From Cristatella mucedo (lineage: Eukaryota > Bryozoa > Phylactolaemata > Cristatellidae), in NCBI GenBank assembly GCA_009760855.2, contig WPIO01000548.1, positions 1 through 27,668 on the forward strand: a DNA stretch of 27,668 bases. Reading direction: 5' to 3'. Of the stretch, positions 13,446-21,055 are shown one piece after another. The position numbers and the translations under genes were made by a program. Positions within the stretch are counted from its first letter, which is position 1, and every line of letters begins with the position of its first letter. Below the pieces are notes generated by a model, which saw only the letters and a program-made list of their open reading frames with translations, was not told where the DNA came from and made no database searches.

Positions 13446-15838
13446 ATCTGCTGCGAACTCGTGCGACACGTGTTACTTACGTGCGAAATGCTTTAAGCAT
13501 GGTGCAGCACTCTGCTGCCAGCCAGCACAGGCTCCGACATGCAGATTTGACCTTTCTAGATATTCTGCGATCTGCTGGGAACTCGTGCGAAACGTGTTAT
13601 TTACGTGCAAAATGCTTTACACAAGGTGCAGCACGCTGCTGCCAGCAAGGGCACGCTCCTACATGCAGATTTGAAGTTTCTACATATTCCGCGATCTGCC
13701 ACGAACTCGTGCGAAACGTGTTATTTACGTGCGAAATGCTTTAAACAAGGTGCAGCACTCTGCTGCCAGCAAGCACACGCTCCGACATGCAGATTTGAAC
13801 TTTCTAGATATTCCGCGATCTGCTGCAAACTGGTTTGAAACGTGTTATTTACTTGCGAAATGCTTTAAACAAGGTGCAGCACTCTGCTCCCAGCAAGCGC
13901 ACGCTCCGACATGCAGATTTGAAGTTTCTAGATATTCCGCGATCTGCTGCGAACTCGTGCGAAATGTTTTATTCGAGTGCGAAATATTCTATTCAAGGTG
14001 CAGCACTTTGCTGCCAGCCAGCGCACGCTCCAAAATGTAGATTTGAAGTTTCTACATATTCCGCGATTTGTTGTGAACTCGTGCGAAACGGGTTATTTAC
14101 GTGCCAAATGCTATAAACAAGGTGCAGCATTCTACTGCCAGCAAGCACACGCTCCGACATGCAAATTTGAAGTTTCTACATATTCCGCGATCTGCTGCGA
14201 ACTGGTGCGAAACGTGTTATTTACGTGCGAAATGCTTTAAACAAGGTGCAGCACTCTGCTGCCAGCCAGGGCACGCACCGACACGCAGATTTGATGTTTC
14301 TACATATTCGCGATCTGCTGCAAACTCGTGCGAAACGTGTTATTTACGTGCAAAATGCTTTAAACATAGTGCTGCACTCTGCTGCCATCCAGCACAAGCT
14401 TCGACATGCAGATTTGAACTTTCTAGATATTCCGCGATCTTCTGCGAACTCGTGCGAAACGTGTTATTTACGTGCGAAATGCTTTAAACAAGGTGCAGCC
14501 CTCTGCTGCCAGCAAGCGCACGCTCAGACATTCAAATTTGAAGTTTCTAGATATTCCGCGATCTACAGCGAACTCGTGCGAAATGTGTTATTCCAGTGCG
14601 AAATATTCAATACAAGGTGCAGCACTCTGCTGCCAGCAAGCACACGCTCCGACATGCAGATTTAAAGTTTCTACATATTCCGCGATCTGCTGCAAACTGG
14701 TGCGAAACGTGTTATTTACGTGCGAAATGCTTTAAACAAGGTGCAGCACTCTGCTGCCAGCCAGGGCGCGCTCCGACACGCAGATTCGATGTTTCTACAT
14801 ATTCCGCGATCTGCCACGAACTCGTGCGAAACGTGTTAATTACGTGCGAAATGGTTTAAACATGAAGCAGCACTCTGCTGCCAGCCAGCTCACGCTCCGA
14901 CATGCAGAGTTGAAGTTTCTAGATATTCCGCGATCTGCTGCGAACTCGTGCGAAATGTGTTATTTACGTGCGAAATGCTCAAAACAAGGTGCAGCACTCT
15001 GCTGCCAGCCAGCGCAGGCTCCGAAATGTAGATTTGAAGTTTCTACATATTCCGCGATCTGCTGCGAACTTGTGCGAAACGTGTTATTTACGTGCGAAAT
15101 GCTTTAAACATGGTGCAGCACTCTGCTGCCAGCCAGCTCACGCTCCGACATGCAGAGTTGAAGTTTCTAGATATTCCGCGATCTGCTGCGAACTCGTGCG
15201 AAATGTGTTGTTATTTACGTGCGAAATACTTTAAACAAGGTGCAGCACTCTGCTGCCAGCCAGGGCACGCTCCGACAGGCAGATTTGATGTTTCAATATA
15301 TTCCGTGATCTGCTGCGAACTCGTGCGAAACGTGTTATTTACGTGCGAAATGCTCAAAACAAGGTGCAGCACTCTGCTGCCAGCCAGCGCACGCTCCGAA
15401 ATGTAGATTCGAAGTTTCTACATATTCCGCGATCTGTTGCGAACTTGTGCGAAACGTGTTATTTACGTGCGAAATGCTTTAAACATTGTGCAGCACTCTG
15501 CTGCCAGCCAGCACACGATCCGACATGCAGATTTGAACTTTCTAGATATTCCGCGATCTGCTGCGAACTCGTGCGAAACGTGTTATTTACGTGCGAAATG
15601 CTTTAAACAAGGTGCAGCACTCTGCTGCCAGCAAGTGCACGCTCCGACATGCAGATTTGAAGTTTCTAGTTATTCCGTGATCTGCTGCGAACTCGTGCGA
15701 AATGTGTTATTCGAGTGCGAAATATTCAATACAACGTGCAGCACTCTGCTGCCAGCCAGCTCACGCTCCAAAATGTAGATTTGAAGTTTCTACATATTCT
15801 GCAATCTGCTGCGAACTCGTGCGAAACGGGTTATTTAC
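13446..15838 (+). repeat. 24-monomer higher-order repeat, copy 2
   Basis: This is the second copy, at an offset of 2976 bp that drifts to 2978 through small indels. One such indel is the extra GTT near 15208 and another the missing base near 14309. It carries the same series of rare monomers as copy 1. After about 15838 the order no longer matches and the monomers become more divergent toward the array end. Confidence 0.8.
13588..14240 (+). repeat. Higher-order block A, copy 3
   Basis: This copy lies 2976 bp (24 monomers) after copy 2 and has the same variant order. It shares AACTGGTTTGAAACG and TTTTATTCGAGTGCGAAAT with copy 2. It is part of the larger 24-monomer repeat. Confidence 0.75.
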
Positions 15839-16499
15839 GTGCGAAATGCTTTAAACAAGGTGCAGCTCTCTGCTGCCAGCCAGGGCACGCTCCGACAGGC
15901 AGATTTGATCTTTCAACATATTCCGCGATCTGCTGCGAACTCGTGCGAAACGTGTTAATTACGTGCGAAATGCTTAAAACATGGTGCTGTACTCTGCTGC
16001 CAGCCAGCACACGCTTCGACATGCAGATTTCAATTTTCTAGATATTCCGCGATCTTCTGCGAACCCGTGCGATACGTGTTATTAACGTGCGAAATGCTTT
16101 AAACAAGAATGCAGCCCTTTGCTGCAAGCAAGTGCACGCTCCGACATGCAGATTTGAAGTTTCTAGATATTCCGCGATCTGCTGCGAACTCGCGGAAAAT
16201 GTGTTATTCGAGTGCGAAATATTCAATACAAGGTGCAGCACTCTGCTGCCAGTCAGCCCACGCTCCAAAATGTAGAGTTGAAGTTTCTACATATTCCGCG
16301 ATCTGCTGCGAACTTCTGCGAAACGTGTTATTTACGTGCAAAATGCTTTAAACAAGGTGCAGCACACTGCTGCAAGCATGCACAGGCTCCGACATGCAGA
16401 TTTGAAGTTTCTACATATTCCGCGATCTGCTGCGAACTCTTGCGAAACGTATTATTTACGTGCGAAATGCTTTAAACATGGTGCAGCACTCTGCCGCCA

Positions 16500-16599
16500 G
16501 CCAGCACACGCTCTGACATGCATATTTGAAGTTTCTAGATAATCCGCGATTTGCTGCTAACTCGTGCGAAATGTGTTATTCGATTGCGAAATGGTCAAA
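16500..16599 (+). repeat. Terminal, truncated satellite monomer
   Basis: The last monomer breaks off after GCGAAATGGTCAAA and is followed at once by minisatellite sequence. It carries the rare variants GATTTGCTGCTAACTC and ATGGTCAAA. Among the other monomers I found this combination only near 2873-2924. About three quarters of a monomer remains. Confidence 0.85.
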
Positions 16600-17075
16600 G
16601 TCTCGGTCGAGCCTCGGTCTCGGTCGAGCCTCGGTCTCGGTCGAGCCTCGGTCACGGTCGAGCCTCTGTCTCGATCGAGCATCGGTCATGGTCGTGCCTC
16701 GGTCTCGGTCGAGCCTCGGTCTCGGTCGCGCCTCGGTCCCTGTAGAGCCTCGGTCCATTTCGAGCCTGGGACTCGGTTGAGCCTCGGTCTCGAACGAGCA
16801 TCGGTCACGGTCGTGCCTCGGTCTTGGTCGAGCCTCGGTTTCGGTCGAGACTTGGTCTCGGATGAGCCTGGGTCTCGGTCGTGCCTTGGTCTCGGTCGAG
16901 CCTCAGTTTTGGTCGAGCCTCGGTTTCGGTCAAAGTCGGTCTTGGTCAAGCCTCGGATTCGGTCAAGCTACGTTCGCGGTCGAGCCTTGCTCTCGGTCCT
17001 GCCTCGTTCCTGGTCGAACCTTGATACCGGTTGAACCTCAATACCGATTGAGCCTTTGCCGAGGTCGAGGCTTAT
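16600..17075 (+). repeat. 17-bp minisatellite, left (degenerate) array
   Basis: Degenerate copies of a unit close to GAGCCTCGGTCTCGGTC run from the satellite junction into the duplicated module. Many units carry substitutions such as CATCGGTCATGGTCGTGCC, CCCTGTAGAGCC and CAAAGTCGGTCTTGG. Several of these variants also occur in the right array (near 22236, 22700 and 23809), so the two arrays share ancestry. Open frames continue through it, but I treat them as by-products of a unit without stop codons. Confidence 0.9.
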
Positions 17076-17660
17076 ATCGATCGAGCCGCGATTTTGTTCA
17101 CGGCTCGTTCTCGTTTGAGCCTCGGTTTGTAGTCGCCGGCTACCGGGCTTCTTGCTCTCAATTAAAATACGGCGCTGCTGGCAACGTGACCAGGATTGTG
17201 GCACGTAGTTCTTATATCCGATACTGCGAACGTGCGACTGTTTTTGGCCTAGGCCGTAAAAAAAGCGTGACCCCTGTGGTAGGCTAGGAGATTTGAGTCA
17301 TGACGCTAGGCACTGGGTTTTAATTTGATTTTACCCATAGGCCCACGGACCGTACTTCCAATCGTTCATCAATCATCAGGCTGTGATTTTGTAAAATGTA
17401 TTTAAACGCAAGGAAACGGCAACCCTGCATGTATCATGCTGCTTTCTGATGAGTTAACGCTTACTGAACCGTATCATTCGCTAGCCTCGAGTCAAGACTT
17501 CGGCGACAGTATTGCACAGAATTCATCGGGCATGGGAGGAGGCTTTTACCGTCCTTAATGAGAGCTGCGTTTGTGGCCCAGTTATATCCGGAGGGGGTAG
17601 TAGTCAAATAACGAGCTGGTTGACCAGCCACTTTTGCATGCGGACTTTACGTCAGTCAAT
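17076..17660. other. Non-coding unique segment, module copy 1
   Basis: No gene is recognised. An open plus-strand frame runs out of the minisatellite and ends at a TAG at 17285-17287. The same stop is used in copy 2 at 24166-24168. The copies differ here mainly by amino-acid-changing substitutions, so the frame does not look selected. The rest holds no motif I can name. Confidence 0.5.
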
Positions 17661-17685
17661 GATGCTTGCAGGTGCAATGGATAAA

Positions 17686-17763
17686 CGCTCCTCTACAGGA
17701 TTCGAACCCTCGACCTAGGCATCAGGCCGTGCAAAGCAGCCGCCTCAGCTTAGCACCACATGC
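17686..17763 (-). other. tRNA-like Pol III A/B box pair, possible SINE head (copy 1)
   Basis: On the minus strand GGTTCGAATCC (17708 down to 17698) is a perfect match to the Pol III B-box consensus GGTTCRANYCC. TAAGCTGAGGCGG (17752 down to 17740) resembles an A box with one extra base. The T of the A box lies 55 bases from the end of the B box, close to the geometry of a tRNA gene. The acceptor strands GTGGTGC and AGAGGAG do not pair and the T stem is weak, so this is not an intact tRNA. A tRNA-derived SINE head or a decayed tRNA is the likeliest explanation. No poly-A tail or target-site duplication was found. Confidence 0.45.
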
Positions 17764-18380
17764 GTAACAACTGTCTCGAGGTCGTATCAAGTACAGCTTG
17801 TATGGCGCCGATTTGGTGCAATTGTCTCCGTTCGAGTCATAAGTTTCTCTGTAGCTACATAATACAACAGCGTCTTCCACAGTGACCCGAGAGCTCTTTG
17901 AGGTTGTACTCACGGGCCACTGAGCTCGCCTTGAGAACTATTTGTGGCTATCAGACCTCTACATGACGACCAAGTGGTATGCTGCTGACTGACGCCACAC
18001 TTAAAAAGGAGCTACAAACTGCCAATTATTGAAGCATCCGATGGTTTTTTGAGTTTTTTCTTTCTTTTGAGTAAATGTGCCCGCCTATACTGCGTCGGAT
18101 GCCTGCGGGTGCTATGGTAAATCATTTGCTGCTTTCCTTGTCATTTGATGCTTTCCCTATTGCCTCAGTAAAGTACCTGGAACAAGTATCAGTTCTCGGA
18201 GGGTCGTATAAAATGTATTACTATGATTATTATCAATATTATTGTTACTAGTAGGTAAAAGCGTTGCTGTCTGCCTACTTGTAAAGCAGCAAGCTGAAAA
18301 ACTGAGGTCCGCTGCAGCATTGTCTAGAACTCCCCAACACAAGGCTGAATAAGCTACTTTTAGGAGAAAGCATCGCCTAC
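17764..18380. other. Unidentified low-divergence segment, module copy 1
   Basis: No gene is recognised. A minus-strand frame of 63 codons upstream of the tRNA-like boxes is identical in protein in both copies. It starts at GTG, has no domain I recognise, and its identity only reflects the low local divergence. A T-rich run (18043-18070) holds the 4-bp indel that changes the copy offset. Confidence 0.5.
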
Positions 18381-18385
18381 CTCAG

Positions 18386-18409
18386 GCAGCCGCAGCCGCA
18401 GCCGCAGCC
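18386..18409 (+). repeat. GCAGCC hexanucleotide microsatellite (four units)
   Basis: Four perfect GCAGCC units stand just before ATGCAGTCATCG. The matching site in copy 2 (25263-25280) is shorter and mixed, with GCA and GCC steps, so the tract has changed length since the duplication. Confidence 0.9.
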
Positions 18410-18544
18410 ATGCAGTCATCGACCGCCACAAAATCGCTACATCAGTCAAGCGACACTTGGTTGCGATATTCAAGTAACCGCGAAAATCTGAGAAAACCCC
18501 CAAACTATGCTTTCTCTACTACTTCGTATTCTCTGGTTCGATCT

Positions 18545-18710
18545 CGTTTTTTTCTCTCTCCCTCTCTCTTTTTGTCTCTCGCCGCCTCTCTGTATCTCTC
18601 TCTCCACTCCCCGGTATGGTCTGATTTGCTCGGCTTTATCGTTCTATCTCTTCCTCCCTCTTTCTCTCACTCTGCTCTGTCTCTCTCTACCTCTTCCTTC
18701 TTGATTTGTC
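18545..18710 (+). repeat. CT-rich pyrimidine tract, module copy 1
   Basis: Two CT-rich blocks (about 18545-18610 and 18648-18708) are built mostly of TCTC and CCTC steps, separated by about 40 bases of mixed sequence. A 137-codon open frame (18410-18823) runs through them, giving a Leu/Ser-rich product. In copy 2 the same start leads to a stop after 72 codons because the T run changed length. I do not call it a gene. Confidence 0.85.
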
Positions 18711-18815
18711 CGTGGTCAGTCACGGTCGTCGTGCTCCACTGCAACCAGCCGCCCATAAAAATTCCAGCACTAAAAGCGATGACACTCAATTCCTTGTCTC
18801 TGTCGTCATTCACAG

Positions 18816-18874
18816 CTAATTGAGGTGTCCGTGGAGCTACGTTAAAGCCGATGCACCAGCCTGCGAATACCGAG
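18816..18874 (+). other. Exon-like segment between splice-signal matches (copy 1)
   Basis: A pyrimidine-rich run ending in TCATTCACAG (AG at 18814-18815) looks like a good 3' splice site. Fifty-nine bases later CGAG is followed by GTAAGTAG, a near-perfect 5' splice site (GT at 18875). All three frames of the 59-bp interval have stops, so an exon here would be non-coding. Both signals are kept in copy 2. This may be chance or part of a non-coding transcript. Confidence 0.25.
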
Positions 18875-19645
18875 GTAAGTAGAACGCCCTGGAGCGGAGC
18901 TAATCATCCCACGCAAACTAATTCGTGCGGCACTCATGGCAATCTCGCGATTCAGGCTAGAAGCGGCGACCTAAGCATGTGACAACTGGTCTGTTCCCGC
19001 GAAGAACGGCTACATCAGCTTGTGGTCTCTAATACGTGTGCGATTGATTTCCAGTTCGCCGGTCCGTGCAATTCTTTGCAATCCGAAGTGCTTGCTTGTA
19101 GAAGCTAGTTTCTCGAAGCCCTAGGGTCGGCTAGCTGAGCGGTGCGATTGGAAAGATCTGCAGGATTAAATTGTGTTTTCTGCTAATAGTGAACACGTCT
19201 ATCGGCGTTTAATCGACGATCGCACGCAGGCCATTTTCCCGCTCGTTGGTGGGCTCGAGAGCACTTCGATCAGTTTAAGATGTAATGACGTTCTTAGAAG
19301 TGAGCAATCTAGCCATCCAAGCGTGCAGTATCAGCGAGACGTAGCGTCGTCGTTTCTATGGGCGATGGAGCCGAGGGTTCGTGCGTCTGGGCCTTCATGT
19401 TGAAGGAGGCAGCCAACTGTGCGAAAGTCGATATTGTTGGGCGACCCTGCTTTTCTGACCCGGCGACTGACTGACGCCCATTTCTGTGGCCCAATCCGCC
19501 GGGTGGGTGGCGTGCTAGTCGGCCTCCCAAATTCTCCTGAAGCCCCCATCTTGTAAACGTACCTGCATCAATCAATGGTAAGCGGTAACCAACACCAAGT
19601 CACCGATCGCTATCTAAACTTAGCTTCAGTACGAGAAGGGCGCTG
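18875..19645. other. No recognisable gene, module copy 1
   Basis: Nothing is identified in this stretch apart from a donor-like ATGGTAAGC near 19574, which copy 2 also carries. From about 19320 to 19600 the two copies differ at about 8% of positions, the highest divergence in the module. Confidence 0.5.
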
Positions 19646-19672
19646 CGAGCTATTATAATATTGCACTTGTTA

Positions 19673-19710
19673 AAGCGCCCTCAGAGAACTTAATCTCTTT
19701 CTAGGCGCTT
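19673..19710 (-). other. 3'-end stem-loop of the retrotransposon (copy 1)
   Basis: AAGCGCC (19673-19679) pairs with GGCGCTT (19704-19710). An inner AGAGA (19683-19687) pairs with TCTCT (19694-19698) around a 6-base loop. In L2/CR1-type elements such a 3' hairpin next to a short repeat tail is usually the recognition site of the reverse transcriptase. Here it is only a relic. Confidence 0.6.
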
Positions 19711-19758
19711 ACCATTTGTTGCAAAGTGATAGGCAATAGAATAGTAAGTAAAATCATG

Positions 19759-19862
19759 CTTGAAAAACAAACAAACAAAATAATAAGGTTAGGGGTGACA
19801 TGCACAGTGTCAGCATGCAAATGTGGTTAGTAGCAGCATGCACAGTGTCAGCACGCATGAGC
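19759..19862. repeat. Short direct repeats in the retrotransposon 3' region
   Basis: TGCACAGTGTCAGCA occurs at 19801 and again at 19839, 38 bases apart. An AAAC-rich run (19759-19779) lies beside it. Copy 2 has the same pair at 26678 and 26716. Confidence 0.7.
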
Positions 19863-19876
19863 ACATCAAGGACGAA

Positions 19877-21040
19877 TCACGGGCACCCACTAAATGCTGT
19901 CCTAAATAGGTGTGTTATTAAGTTTCTTTTAAATGTGGTCAGGTCAGGGGATGTTCTTATACAGCTCGGGAGGGAGTATCTGGCTTTAGGAGCGTACGAA
20001 CTAAATGCACGGTCTCCAAAGAATTTGAGGTTTGTATGAGGTGTTTCTAGACTTTTGGATTCCGAAAAGCGGGTGGTATGATGCTTGGCCTGATGTGGGA
20101 GTATGTCGGAGAGATAGGCTGGAGCCGTAGAATGAAGGGACCTAAAAGTGAGCGACAAAACCTTGAAGTCAATCCGTTGTTTGACTGGTAGCCAGTGCAG
20201 GTCGGCGAGAAGTGGAGTAATGTTGCAACTGAGACGCTCACGACAGACAAGCCTAGCTGCAGAGTTTTGCACCAGCTGCAATCGCCTGATCGCACATGCT
20301 GGTAGGCCAGTAAGCAGTGAGTGGCAGAAGTCGAGTCGGGATGTCACGAATGCATGAACCAACTTGGACGTGGAATCCTTATCTAAACAAGCCCGAATTT
20401 TAGCAATGTTATGAAGCTGAAAATAGGCAGATTTGACTGTGGAGCTGATGTGGTCGTCTAACGAGAGGTCGCTTTGGAATATGACACCTAGATTTCGAGC
20501 TGATTCAACTGAAGATATGCTGGCAGAGCCAATTTTGAAAGTCAGCCGTTCCAATTTCTGAATCACAGTGGGTTTGCCCATAACTAGTAAGTTAGTTTTA
20601 TCATCGTTTAGGTTTAGAAAATTTGCTGCCATCCATGTGCGGATGTCATCAATGCATGCAGCAACTAAGTTGAAAGAATTTGAGGCGCTCGAAGGCTGAG
20701 AGGGCTCAAAGTAAAGGTACAACTGAGTGTTATCCGCATAGAAGTGAAAGCCTAGATTTCGCTTGGCAATCACATCAGCAAGCTGAAGAGTACAAACGGT
20801 GAAAAGGACCGTACCTAGCACAGAGCCCTGAAGTATTCCATATTTTAGAAGTACTTCAGATGATCTTTGTCCATTCACGTCAATACTCTGGAGTCTCCCA
20901 CTGAGATAGGACCTGAACCGCTGCAGAGCAGTGCCAGTGATGCCCAGGCGAGATGAGAGGTGCTCGAGAAGTACTTTGTGATCGAAGATATCAAAAGCTG
21001 CCGAAAGATCGAGCAAAACAAGAAGAGACACTCTACCCAT
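19877..21040 (-). pseudogene. Reverse transcriptase fragment (387 codons), catalytically dead
   Basis: This frame encodes most of the reverse transcriptase palm, thumb and C-terminal region of an L2/CR1-type element, which in a live copy would prime reverse transcription at a nicked target. Motif A is LLDLSAAFD at residues 9-17, with Asp11 as the expected first metal ligand. Motif B is at 68-80 (GILQGSVLG), with Leu70 where GxPQGS has Pro. Motif C is YADN at 101-104, so the second catalytic Asp is Asn (codon 20729-20731). The FLNLNDDKTN stretch at 141-150 and the clade-typical VTSRLDFCHSLL and LHWLPVKQR follow. The start is arbitrary: the homologous reading continues a few codons upstream, then meets a stop. 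A functional protein would be about twice as long. It is a relic, not a gene. Confidence 0.9.
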
Positions 21041-21055
21041 GTCTATTGTAGCCTG

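Larger units (their letters stand above)
1..16599 (+). repeat. 124-bp satellite array, about 134 tandem monomers
   Basis: One unit of about 124 bp repeats head to tail from the window start to 16599, always in the same orientation. Landmarks in each monomer are GTGCGAAACGTGTTATTTAC, GTGCGAAATGCTTTAAAC, GCAGCACTCTGCTGC, ACGCTCCGACATGCAG and CATATTCCGCGATCTGC. The landmark GTGCGAAATGC recurs at 440, 564, 812 and 936, and on to 16336. That spacing is 128 periods plus 24 net inserted bases. Open frames of about 264 nt cross every monomer, but they start at GTG, end at the TAA inside GCTTTAAAC, and the period is not a multiple of three. I therefore read the array as non-coding satellite. The left end lies outside the window. 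A centromeric, subtelomeric or interstitial location cannot be decided from here. I do not recognise the family. Confidence 0.97.
7761..16599 (+). repeat. Satellite, higher-order repeat section
   Basis: Here rare monomer variants recur in the same order at fixed spacing. Variants at 9761, 10753 and 13729 match each other, at offsets of 992 and 2976. Variants at 9158, 9264 and 9388 match 13127, 13233 and 13357, at offset 3969. Variants at 10505, 11249 and 12117 match 13481, 14225 and 15092, at 2976 falling to 2975. These offsets are 8, 24 and 32 monomers within 1-2 bases. Monomers in this section are more divergent from the consensus than those on the left, as expected near an array edge. Confidence 0.85.
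16898..20791 (+). repeat. 6.9-kb tandem duplication, copy 1 (part matched in window)
   Basis: This segment matches 23779-27668 along its whole length. The offset is 6881 bp up to about 18060 and 6877 bp afterwards, because copy 2 lacks four bases (CTTT) in the T-rich run near 24935. Start and end are limited by the minisatellite and the window end. The full unit probably runs 16898-23778 and includes the right minisatellite array. Divergence between the copies is uneven, about 1% in some blocks and about 8% in others. Confidence 0.95.
19646..21055 (-). mobile_element. 5'-truncated L2/CR1-like non-LTR retrotransposon, copy 1
   Basis: On the minus strand the element reads from a broken 5' end near 21055, through a reverse transcriptase frame (21040 to 19877), into a 3' untranslated region, and ends near 19646. 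The 3' end has a stem-loop (19673-19710) and a short AT tail (TATTATAATAT on the plus strand at 19651-19661). Similar 3' ends with a GGCGCTT-type hairpin and short AT repeats are usual in L2-type elements. The endonuclease domain and the front of the reverse transcriptase are missing, as expected after incomplete reverse transcription. No target-site duplication was found. Assignment to L2 rather than another CR1-group clade rests on motif style only. Confidence 0.85.

Noticed and set aside
9-16542. Dozens of overlapping open frames of about 87 codons in the satellite, rich in Cys and Ala
   Set aside because: They repeat with the 124-bp period, which rotates the frame. They start at GTG or TTG and end at the same TAA in GCTTTAAAC. 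Small indels change frame freely with no sign of selection.
1-16599. CRISPR array
   Set aside because: The 124-bp unit is repeated as a whole with no alternation of constant repeat and unique spacer, and the rest of the window is eukaryotic in character.
17671-17759. Functional tRNA gene on the minus strand
   Set aside because: The B box is good, but acceptor strands at the expected positions do not pair, the T stem has mismatches and no clear anticodon arm can be drawn.
17722-17913. 63-codon minus-strand frame identical in both copies
   Set aside because: It starts at GTG and overlaps the tRNA-like boxes. The protein identity follows from near-identical DNA in this block, so it is no evidence of selection.
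18410-18823. 137-codon frame with a hydrophobic Leu/Ser stretch resembling a membrane protein
   Set aside because: The hydrophobic part is the CT-rich tract, and the frame is broken after 72 codons in the second copy of the module by a T-run length change.
19309-19575. 88-codon minus-strand frame present in both copies
   Set aside because: It sits in the most divergent block with many amino-acid changes between copies, has no domain and no convincing start context.
20047-20357. Open frames of 69-88 codons on both strands overlapping the reverse transcriptase
   Set aside because: They are shadow frames of the retrotransposon sequence and have no recognisable domains of their own.
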